A stretch of 64,000 nucleotides of DNA from Polytrichum commune. Taxonomy: Eukaryota; Streptophyta; Polytrichopsida; Polytrichales; Polytrichaceae. A program made the position numbers and the translations under genes. The stretch lies in assembly GCA_950295325.1 (NCBI GenBank), contig OX485804.1, positions 14,756,001-14,820,000 of the forward strand, written 5' to 3'. The notes beneath the pieces were generated by a model, which worked only from the letters and a program-made list of their open reading frames with translations, was not told the origin of the DNA and ran no database searches. Shown in pieces: positions 20,425 through 31,800 of this stretch (position 1 is its first letter; every line of letters begins with the position of its first letter).

Positions 20425-22530
20425 CAGTTCCATGAAACCACCCCATTGAAGGTAGCGGAAGTGCCAGAAAGCAAGCCATAGCTGGAGGTGCTTGAGACTG
20501 TCCTCACTTGTACAATTCGATGATGCCCACCAAGCCTTGATAGCTAGGTACCTAGTCTCCGCCTCTGCCATAGAGGACGCATTGCGATATTGAAGGCAAA
20601 GGTGTCTATGTTGGTCTTGTAACTCATGCTTTATGTAGGATTTCGTATGTTTCTCGAGCGACTGTTTCCAATGGAAAAAACAAGTGCGCTCACGGCCCTC
20701 CATAGGAACTTTGGGATCTCCTGAACCATACACAATGCGCACAACATTCCAATTGGTTTGCGCACTGTCCGCCATGAAGCCAATAAAGTTAGGATGCGGG
20801 ATACCGTGGCGGGCCATGACATGGTTGAGGTTCTGCCAGAAGAGCACTTGGGCATCCTTATCCTCCGATTGGAAATCACAACATGAAATGGTCATGACCC
20901 GTTGATAAGTCCCATCGTAGACATGAGCGGCCATGGTGGTCCACCCTTTGACACGCTTGACGTGATCGGACATAATCCAGGCGTTCTCAAGGTCCCCACC
21001 CGGTTGCATCCGACGAACCAAATCCACCCCGCTTCCAGGACCAACCTCAGACATCTTGAAGACGAACACCTTGTCGGCATCGTCACCTTGTCCTGGGAAT
21101 TGGTTCCGTTGGACGTAGGCCCAATTGCTAACGCCTCGGAGCTTTGCGATGCCATCCATAACACCGAACCTCCGCAAAAATTTGAAAGAGGTAACCTTAG
21201 ATCGAAGGTTTGGGGAATTCAACCCTCTACAGCTCTCAAACACAGTGTCGAGCTCTGTTAAGGAGAGGAGACGGTGTTTCTCACTATTTTCAGAAAGGAG
21301 GAACTCACCAACAATGTCCTTGCTGGCTTCAAGGACGATCTTGTTGTACGTGGCCTGAGGCGTACGCTCAACGTGCTCCTCGATAAGAGCATTGATGCGC
21401 TTCCGACTGTCTCTGCAGTCCCCAACCTTCACTGGATGTTGATGGTTTCCGATATGAATGCAGGCTCTTTGGGAGAAATTCTTCCCATGGACGTAGAAAA
21501 TCTTCGCCTCGCAAAATGCAATGCATTTGGGAGGTTGTTTGCAGATCTTGCACACAAGAGTAGATCCGGATGGCACAATGCCAGAGAGAGGGAAAGGCTG
21601 AGTAGTGAAACCATCAAATTCCGTGTCGTTGACATGAGAGATACGATGGGCGCGTTGAAGGAAATCACAACAAGTGTTTTGGCATTGGAGATGGCCAACA
21701 CAGGTAGAGGAACGAAATAGAAGGCCAACGTCGTTTGTAATGTTGGTGGTCTGAGTCTTCGTCCAAACATGGCCATCATATTGCTTGTCCATGCCGTCCA
21801 TGGACCTGGCCCTGGAAAGAGATGAAGAGACTTCTGGTGCAGGGAGGACAAATAACTGGGTACCATCGAAACGAGGGGGGAGGTGATTAACCTCTTGGAT
21901 TTTGATCTTATCGTAATCTATTTTCTTGAGGACGCTTTTACTACCGGGTATAGAACCTAGACGACGAAGACATTGAACAATAGGTGGAGGAGGTTTGGAC
22001 GTAGACGGTACGGAAGGAGATAAAGGAACATAGCGAGAAGGTGAAGGTGTTACAAAGGAATCAGAGGGAAACAAAGGAGGGGAATCATGAACATCAGCCT
22101 TCCTCATAGATACATCTTCAATCGAAGAATCAGACAAGTCTACAACATTGTCTATGTCAGGCTCGGTCTTGACACTTACTACCGGAGGTGTGCTAAAGTC
22201 ACCAGTGGAAGATCGAAGAGGAGCATGGAGTTCTGTTGACACTCCCATCTAAGAAGCTGGCCAACCAATAACCCTATACTTTCCAGGGCCAAGCTCCCAC
22301 ACTACATTGCCATTGTCAGTTGCCTTGGAGGATTCATGGAAGGAATGAACGAGCAATCCAGTATCAGGATTGAAGATCTCACGATCTACCCATATTGTAT
22401 TAAGTTGAAGAGAGAACCTAATGCTAAGATGAAGCTCCGAGACAACAGCAATACCCTGTGCACCAATGGGGAAGAGAATAGGGACATCGTTGGCATTGGA
22501 ACGAAGTTCGGCCATTGAGCTGGAAGCCAT
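20425..22530 (-). CDS. MULE transposase, 5' exon(s) (zinc finger and first two catalytic Asp)
   Basis: ATG at 22530 (MASSSMAELRSNAND), frame open to 20425 except for TAG at 22251-22249, directly followed by ATG; a TTCTTAG acceptor at that point may mean a small intron instead. Contents: Ser/Pro-rich region; a Cys/His cluster (CQNTCCDF, CKICKQPP, HIGNHQHP; WRKY/GCM-like zinc finger of MULEs); then the DDE core with HVYDGTY (D at ~20915) and FMADSAQ (D at ~20768) and CFFHWKQSLEKH. The exon ends at ATGGAACTG before GTAAAT. The third acidic residue and SWIM finger are on the plus strand at 57391-58848, in matching phase. In the undisturbed order both pieces are one gene with element B2 in the intron (TSD GAGGA). 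The protein cuts and joins MULE ends. Confidence 0.75.
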
Positions 22531-22832
22531 GAAGGCAAAAAAACATAAACGTAAATGAACAAAGATGCAAAGATTTATAAGGAAGAAGAATGGTGAAGAC
22601 AAACGTTGTGATGTCACCATGTGCATCACCGAAGGAACAGATGTTGAGGAACTAATGTATATAAAAAAGGAGTAGGGGGAGGATGCCAAAAAAGGAAAAC
22701 AAGGGACGGCTGCCAAAAAGAGGGAAACCCTAACCCTGAAGCACTGGCAATATAAAGAACAATACAAGCAAAGGAACGAGTTATTATGTGAGTGCGATGC
22801 CCTAATAGAAGAGTATAGGAGAGAGACGATTA
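22531..22832. promoter_or_regulatory. Putative bidirectional promoter region of the MULE
   Basis: About 300 bp separate the divergent starts of the MULE transposase (22530, minus) and the first exon of the ParB-like/methyltransferase gene (22833 or 22854, plus). AT-rich stretches such as GTATATAAAAAAG near 22657 fit a minus- or plus-strand TATA box. Shared regulation of transposase and cargo is inference. Confidence 0.35.
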
Positions 22833-25800
22833 TTGGGACGCCGGGACGCACACATGAAGGAACCAGGAAATAGTCAAGTCTCCACAGCCGATCCTGGAAG
22901 GAAGAGGAAGAAAAGAAAGGGAGGGACGAGTTTTAGCAATTCAAAGCAGAGGCGACAGAGAGAACTTAGGAAGAAGGAGCAATCTTGTACACAGGGAAGT
23001 GAACCACCAACAAATTTGAGCAAGACGGGGGGAGAGGCAGAGACAGGGACGTCTAGCAGGAACGAGGAATTGGAACGGATAGAGGAAGAACGGGAGCAGA
23101 GTGGATCGCGCGAACCATCGATGGGAGAGAGCAAGCATCGAAGTGATTCGGATTCAAGCGAATCTGAGGAGGAGATAAAAGAGGACTCAATTGGCACAGT
23201 AAGTTTGGGTTTAGCGTATTACGCACTAGGCTCATATATACATTTAGGATATTTACAGGATGGAATTTGATATTGAGTTATCTAATGTGATTCTTAACGA
23301 CCAACATGTGAAATATTGGAAGTTCTTATTTTGTTTAAGTTGGTTAGAGGGGAATATAGAACCAAACCCTCTCGGAACCGAGAGGGTCAAATATTATGCA
23401 CCACGAATAGGCTATAAGCTAAGCACGAAGTTGTGCGGGGCCGCCACCTCCCAAACATGGCACATAGGACATAGGCTTTCGGCCCATACCCTTTTGGGGT
23501 GAGGTACATAGGCCAAAGTATCCCGATTCCTCTAGCTCCTAGGAACCATCCACCACACCAAGGAACCCTTGAGTCTAACCTAGATTAGTCTTCGGAGGCG
23601 CCTCCACTATATGCCGGCCGAAGCAAGGAGGAGCGCATTCGTGAGAGGTTGGAAGTTCGGGATTCTCAGGTGGATGTCTACTTGTGATATTCTGAATGTT
23701 GATTTCTCAAGACAGGAATCTGAAATGTAGATATGGAGTCCATATAGGTAGTTTTGATTTTCAAAAGTTGATAATATGGTTAGGATAGTTAGACAGGGAC
23801 ACCCTCTCGGTTCCGAGAGGGTGGAGAAATGTGGAAATTTGAGGCTTATGACTAGAATCTGATTTGTAATTAATGGGACCATATAGGTAGTTTTGATTTT
23901 CAAGAGTTGAAAATATGGTTAGGATAGTTAGACTAGGACACCCTCTCGGTTCCGAGAGGGTGGAGAAATGTGGACTTTGGAGGCTCCTGACTAGAATCTG
24001 AAATGTGGATTAAGGGCCCATATAGGTAGTTTTGATTTTCAAAAGTTGAAAATATGGTTAGGATAGTTAGACTGGGACACCCTCTCGGTTCCGAGAGGGT
24101 GGAGAAATGTGGAAATCTGAGGCCCTTCACTAGAATCTGAAATGTGCATTAAGGGCCCATATAGGTAGTTTTGATTTTCATATGGTCAATATATGGTAAG
24201 CTTAGTTAGACTGGGACACCCTCTCGGTTCCGAGAGGGTGATGAAATGTGGAAATTTGAGGCTTATGACTAGAATCTGATTTGTGGATAATGGGACCATA
24301 TAGGTAGTTTTGATTTTCAAAAGTTGAAAATATGGTTAGGATAGTTAGACTGGGACACCCTCTCGGTTCCGAGAGGGTGGAGAAATGTGGAAATCTGAGG
24401 CCCTTCACTAGAATCTGAAATGTGGATTAAGGGCCCATATAGGTAGTTTTGATTTTCATATGGTCAATATATGGTAAGGTTAGTTAGACTGGGACACCCT
24501 CTCGGTTTCGAGAGGGTGATGAAATGTGGAATTTTTAGGCTCATGACTAGAATCTGATTTGTGGATATGTGGCCAATTTAGGATGTATTTATTTTCATAT
24601 GGTCAATATATGGTCATTATAGTAGGAAGGGGACACCCTCTCGGTTCCGAGAGGGTGGAGAAATGTGGACTTTTTAGGCTCATGACTAGAATCTGATTTG
24701 TGGATAATGTGACCATATAGGTAGTTTTGATTTTCAAAAGTTAAAAACATGGTTAAGATAGTTAGACTGGGACACCCTCTCGGTTCCGAGAGGGTGGAGA
24801 AATGTGGACATTTGAGGCTTATGACTAGAATCTGATTTGTGGATAATGGGACCATATAGGTAGTTTTGATTTTCAAAAGTTGAAAATATGGTTAGGATAG
24901 TAAGACTGGGACACCCTCTCGGTTCCGAGAGGGTGGAGAAATGTGGAAATTTGAGGCTTATGACTAGAATCTGATTTGTAATTAATGGGACCATATAGGT
25001 AGTTTTGATTTTCAAGAGTTGAAAATATGGTTAGGATAGTTAGACTAGGACACCCTCTCGGTTCCGAGAGGGTGGAGAAATGTGGACTTTGGAGGCTCCT
25101 GACTAGAATCTGAAATGTGGATTAAGGGCCCATATAGGTAGTTTTGATTTTGAAAAGTTGAAAATATGGTTAGGATAGTTAGACTGGGACACCCTCTCGG
25201 TTCCGAGAGGGTGGAGAAATGTGGAAATCTGAGGCCCTTCACTAGAATCTGAAATGTGGATTAAGGGCCCATATAGGTAGTTTTGATTTTCATATGGTCA
25301 ATATATGGTAAGCTTAGTTAGACTGGGACACCCTCTCGGTTCCGAGAGGGTGATGAAATGTGGAAATTTGAGGCTTATGACTAGAATCTGATTTGTGGAT
25401 AATGGGACCATATAGGTAGTTTTGATTTTCAAAAGTTGAAAATATGGTTAGGATAGTTAGACTGGGACACCCTCTCGGTTCCGAGAGGGTGGAGAAATGT
25501 GGAAATCTGAGGCCCTTCACTAGAATCTGAAATGTGGATTAAGGGCCCATATAGGTAGTTTTGATTTTCATATGGTCAATATATGGTAAGGTTAGTTAGA
25601 CTGGGACACCCTCTCGGTTCCGAGAGGGTGGAGAAATGTGGACATTTGAGGCTTATGACTAGAATCTGATTTGTGGATAATGGGACCATATAGGTAGTTT
25701 TGATTTTCAAAAGTTGAAAATATGGTTAGGATAGTAAGACTGGGACACCCTCTCGGTTCCGAGAGGGTGGAGAAATGTGGAAATTTGAGGCTTATGACTA

Positions 25801-28800
25801 GAATCTGATTTGTAATTAATGGGACCATATAGGTAGTTTTGATTTTCAAAAGTCGAAAATATGGTTAGGATAGTTAGACTAGGACACCCTCTCGGTTCCG
25901 AGAGGGTGGAGAAATGTGGACTTTGGAGGCTCATGACTAGAATCTGAAATGTGGATTAAGGGCCCATATATGTAGTTTTGATTTTCATAATGTCAAAATA
26001 TGGTCATTATAGTAGGACAGAGACACCCTCTCGGTTCCGAGAGGGTGGAGAAATGTGGAAATTTGAGGCCCTTCACTAGAATCTGATTTGTGGATAATGG
26101 TCCCATATAGGTAGTTTTGATTTTCAAAAGTTGAAAATATGGTTAGGATAGTTAGAGTGGGACACCCTCTCGGTTCCGAGAGGGTGGAGAAATGTGGACA
26201 TTTGAGGCTTATGACTAGAATCTGATTTGTAATTAATGGGACCATATAGGTAGTTTTGATTTTCAAAAGTTGAAAATATGGTTAGGATAGTTAGACTAGG
26301 ACACCCTCTCGGTTCCGAGAGGGTGTAGAAATGTTGAAATCTGAGGCCCTTCACTAGAATCTGATTTGTGGATAACGGGCCCATATAGGTAGTTTTGATT
26401 TTCATAATGTCAAAATATGGTCAGTATAGTAGGACAGAGGCACCCTCTCGGTTCCGAGAGGGTGGAGAAATGTGGAAATTTGAGGCCCTTCATTAGAATG
26501 TGATTTGTGGATAACGGGCCCATATAGGTAGTTTTGAATTTCATAATGTCAAAATATGGTCATTATAGTAGGGCAGGGACACCCTCTCGGTTCCGAGAGG
26601 GTGGAGAAATGTGGACTTTGGAGGCTCATGACTAGAATCTGAAATGTGGATTAAGGGCCCATATAGGTAGTTTTGATTTTCAAAAGTTGAAAATATGGTT
26701 AGGATAGTTAGACTGGGACACCCTCTCGGAACCGAGAGGGTGGAGAAATGTGGAAATCTGAGGCCCTTCACTAGAATCTGAAATGTGGATTAAGGGCCCA
26801 TATAGGTAGTTTTGATTTTCATATGGTCAATATATGGTAAGGTTAGTTAGACTGGGACACCCTCTCGGTTTCGAGAGGGTGATGAAATGTGGAATTTTTA
26901 GGCTCATGACTAGAATCTGATTTGTGGATATGTGGCCAATTTAGGATGTATTTATTTTCATATGGTCAATATATGGTCATTATAGTAGGAAGGGGACACC
27001 CTCTCGGTTCCGAGAGGGTGGAGAAATGTGGACTTTTTAGGCTCATGGCTAGAATGTGAAATGTGGATAATGCGCCAATATAGGTAGTTTTGATTTTCAT
27101 TAGTTCAGACTTTGGTCATTATAGTAGGACATGGTCACCCTCTCGGTTCCGAGAGGGTGTTGAAATGTGGAAATTTTAGGCTCATGACTAGAATCTGATT
27201 TGTGGATAATGGGCCCATATAGTTAGTTTTGAATTAGTTAGACTGCGTGTATGTCCTCTCGGTTCCTAGAGGGGGAGACATGTGGAAATTTGAGGCCGAA
27301 CACTAGAATCTTATATGTGGTTATATAGCCTTTAAAGGTATTTCTGATTTCTGAAAGTTGAAAATATGGTCTGGTTTGTTAGATTGGGTCACCCTCTCGG
27401 TTCCGAGAGGCTGGAGAATTGTGGATTTCTAGGCTCATCACAAGAATCATATATGTGGTTTAAGGTTACTTTAGTAGGACAGGACACCCTATCGGTTCCG
27501 AGATGGTGGAGAAATGGTGTTTATATGGGCTCTTCACTCTATTCTTATTTCAGATTTTCGGATTCAATAGGCTAGGTTTGAAGTGTATGGATTATTTGTA
27601 TGTGTATGGAGTGCGTTGTATAAGGTTAAAGGGTGCATTTCTAAAAGGACTGGGGCATCATCTCGATGTATTTTGTGCATACAGGCATCGCAGGCTTTGG
27701 CCCTTACTGTGGCGCGTGTCTAATACATGGCGGATGGGCATATTCTATTGTCGCCTCGTGAAGATTGCCATAGGGCACTGGATGACATCTCACAGGGAGA
27801 GGTGTTTGATTCGTTGAAATTCTGTTGTATTTTTGTTTGCCTCTGCTTCTTGTTTGTTTCGTCTTATAGTTTTTTTCTGATGTTTCCCTCCTCTTCTCTT
27901 GTAGATTGATGTTCCGCTTGTTTCCGACTGCATTCGACCTCTTGATGAGGAGAATCCAGATGAAGCCGAGCTCAAGGTTCGGAGATCGCAGAAGCAAGAC
28001 TCTAACACCGTGATTCAGCGGGTGCGATTCAAGCCTCTTGGGAAGTCTCATTTCTCTATTCCATTGTGTTGCTTGCGGAGTCTTCCTCTTGTTCGGCCAA
28101 TCAACAACGTTGATGTTTCTCGTTTGGAGAATGAGTTCGTCATGGGATACCGTGATGGTGACCGCGCTTTGTACGTCTCTCTAGGAAACAACCTCGATGA
28201 GGTCCTTCATGTCTCCGATGACGTCAAGTCCTCCTGGAGTCCATTATGGCAAGAGGCCAATGCAGAGTTTGATGCGATTCTCGAAAGAGACCCCGACCTT
28301 GCTAACTTTGTTGGCAAAATGTTCTACGTGTGGGAGGGGAACCATCGGTTGACAGCTTGGTGGAGGCACATCAACAAGCATCACCCTTTGGACAAAGATT
28401 GGCATATATGGGCTGATTGTATTTTGGTGGATCCAAGAAATTGCACCGCCCTCTTCCTTAATGCTATGAATGACATCAACTGGTGAGTTCAACATTTAAT
28501 GTTGCTGATATTCTCTTTTGTTTGTTCTCATTTTTCCCTCTAACATTTTGTTTGTTATAGGTCCACGGAGCATGACCATGTTAAGGATAACCTCCCCGCC
28601 AAGTTACTTCGCATTCGCACGTTTGGAAAGATGAGGCTAGAGGAGTTCAAAGACCTCCTTTCCGTTTCGGACTACAAGATGTGTGAGTCCAAGATGGAGA
28701 AGACTCCTACTTGGTATCCCCTGACATTAGATGTCTTTGTCAAATTCTTATACAAGGTAAAGTTTGTTTAAACTTTCCTTGACTTTCCTTCTCCCATGTT

Positions 28801-31800
28801 TATGTGGGTTCCTTATCCTTCTTTGTGTTTGTTTCAGAGAGAGATATCCAACGCGGCTGATACGGCTGCGAGGTTATACCGTGAGGCCACTCCCGAGGCT
28901 CTCCGATCTTCGACAGAAATTTGGGATATTATGTCAAAAGCCCAGGATAGGTTGATCAAAAGCATTCGTTCTCGGAACTTTGAGAAGTTCATTTCTGTTG
29001 CCCACAAGGACAACGGGGATGATTTCTTCAACGAGGTGTCTCTCTTATCCTTGTGTTTTCATTTATTCTTTCATTCTCATTTACATCATGTCGTGCTTGA
29101 TATCTCTTTCTTACTTATCTCTATTCTTACTTCATATCTATGTGGCAGATTGACCGTCATTTCTCCACCTTCCTCGTCCCTGATATGACAATCGAAAAAC
29201 TTCAAAAGGTGGCTACCGCACATGTGGATGCCCATTTCAAGGCCAAGTGGCTTCGTTGGTGGAACTCCCCTGCCGATGTCAAGGAAAAGAATAGATTTCC
29301 GTCGTCTCTCCCTCTTAGGGAGAAAGTCCTCGAAAACTGGCTCAACAAAGCTTCTTTCTGGGCGCAGGTGCAACTCTTGTTTTTTTCCTCTTTCTATTAT
29401 TTGAAATCTTCATACCAAGGACTAGGACACCCTCTCGGTTCCGAGAGGGTGGAGAAATGTGGATATCTTAGCCTCAAGACTATAATATGAAATGTGGATA
29501 TTGAGCCAATATAGGTACTTTAGATTTTCAAAAGTTGAAAACATGGTCATTGTAGAAGGACTAGGACACCCTCTCGGTTCCGAGAGGGTGGAGAAATGTG
29601 GAAATCTCAGGCTCAAGAATAGATTCTGACTTGTGGATAATGGGCCCCTATAGGTAGTTTTGATTTTCAAAAGTTCAAAATATGGTTAGGTTAGTTATTC
29701 TGGGACACCCTCTCGGAACCGAGAGGGTGGAGAAATATGGAAATATTAGGCTCATGTCTAGAATCTGATTTTTGGATAATGGGCCCATATAGGTAGTTCT
29801 GATTTTTACAAGTTCAAAATATGGTTAGGTTAGTTAGACTGGGACACCCTCTCGGAAATTAATGGCTCATGACTAAAATATGGTTTGTGCTTATTTAGCC
29901 AATATAGGTAATTCTGGTTTTTAAAAGATGAAAATATGGTGAAAATGGTAGGACAGGGACACCCTCTCGGTTCCGAGAGGGTGGACAAATGTGGAAATTT
30001 TAGGCTCATGACTAGAATTTGATTTGTGGATAATGGGACCATATAGGTAGTTTAGATTTTCAAAAGTTGAAAATATGGTTCGGATAGTTAGACTGGGACA
30101 CCCTCTCGTTTCCGAGAGGGTGGAGAAATGTGGAAATTTGAGGCCATTCACTAGAATCTGATTTGTGGATAATTGGCCCATATAGGTAGTTTTGATTTTT
30201 AAATGTTTAAAATATGGTCATTATAGTAGGACAGGGACACCCTCTCGGTTCCGAGAGGGTGGAGAAATGTGGAAATTTTGTGTTCATGACTAAAATCTGA
30301 TTTGTGGAAAATGGGCCCATATAGGTAGTTTTGGTTTTCCAAAGTTGAAATTGTGGTTAGGATAGTTAGACAGGGACACCCGAGAGGGTGTAGAGGTGTG
30401 GAAATTAATGGCTCATGACTAGAATCTGGTTGGTGATTATTTAGCCAATATATGTAATTCTGATTTTCAAAAGTTCAAAATATGGTGAAAATAGTAGGAC
30501 AGGGACACCCTCTCGGTTCCGAGAGGGTTGAGAAATGTGGAAATCTTAGGCTCGAGAGTAGAATCTGACTTGTGCATATTGAGCCAATATATGTAATTCT
30601 TATTTTCAGAACTCGAAAATATGGTCATTTTTTATTTTAGTGTTTTCCGAAATTTGGATTTGGGGTTCCCATGACTAGAATCTGATATGTGGTTATGAAG
30701 CCAATATCGGTATTTTTGGTTTTCAAAACTTTAAAATATGGTCAGTCTAGTAGGACGGGACACCCTCTCGGTTCCGACCGGGTGGATAAATGTATATATT
30801 TGAGGCTCAATACTAGAATCTGATTTGTGCTTCTTGAGCCAATAAGGGAATTTCAAGTTTTGATACTAAGGTTATTTTGGTATTAGTGGGTGCCTAGATG
30901 TGGAATTTGGGTTCTCAAGACTAGAATCTGTTATGTGGATATTGAGTTCATATAGGTAATTCTGATTTTCAAAAGTTATGGTCATATAGATAATGGGCCC
31001 ATTTAGGTAGTGTTCATTTTGAAAAGTTCAAAATATGGTTAGGTAGTTAGACTGGGACACCCTCTTGGTTCCGAGAGGGTGGAGAGATGTGGAAATTAAT
31101 GGCTCATGACTACAATCTGTTTTTGCTTATTTAGCCCATATAGGTAATTCTGATTTTCAAAATTTGAGAAAATGGTCATTATAGTAGGACCGGGACACCC
31201 TCTCGGTTCCGAGAGGGTGGAGAAATGTATGTTTTGAGGCTCAAGACTAGAATCTGATTTGTGCTTATTTAGCTAATAAGGGAATTTCAGATTTTGAGAA
31301 TATGTCACTGTGGTCATTTTGGGTGAGAACTTGAAAATATGGTCTGATTTCCCGGTCCAGTTTTCTAATGTGCATAAGTGATGCTAATATGTGGTGCTCA
31401 TATGTGGATTTATTTGGCTCGTCACTAGAATCTGATATCAGGTTATTCAGCTAATATGTTTATTTCTTGTTTGGAAATATAGAATGTTTGACTGGGACAC
31501 CCTCTCGGTATGAGTGGGACACCCTCTCGGTCTTTTTGTCATGTCTAAGGTTTTTTTTATGTGTCTAGAGTCTAAGTTCATGTTTGTAGGTTATTGAGTT
31601 GTTCTTTTCTTACTATTTTCCTTTTCTGTCATAGTTGGAGAAGGGGGTTGAGGCTGAGATTGCTTCATTTGAGAATGTTTGTTCCGTTGAAATCGATTGG
31701 AGTTCCACGGAAGATATTTTTCAACCGGGAGATTATGTTGAGCATTGGAGGCTGATTCTTTGGGACAAGGCATTTTTGGTTTATTTTGACGATAAGGGAG

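Noticed and set aside
23607-30181. Many minus-strand open frames of 65-93 codons with a repeated protein (MKIKTTYM...)
   Set aside because: They are the 139-bp satellite read in a lucky frame; no start/stop context, no conservation beyond the repeat.
23690-31530. Regularly spaced palindromes resembling a CRISPR array
   Set aside because: The DNA between palindromes is itself repeated, not unique spacers; period is 139 bp and the context is an intron of a plant-type gene.
23690-31530. Firm claim that the satellite palindrome is a parS-like site
   Set aside because: No sequence match to bacterial parS and no clear DNA-binding helix-turn-helix in the protein; kept only as a hypothesis.
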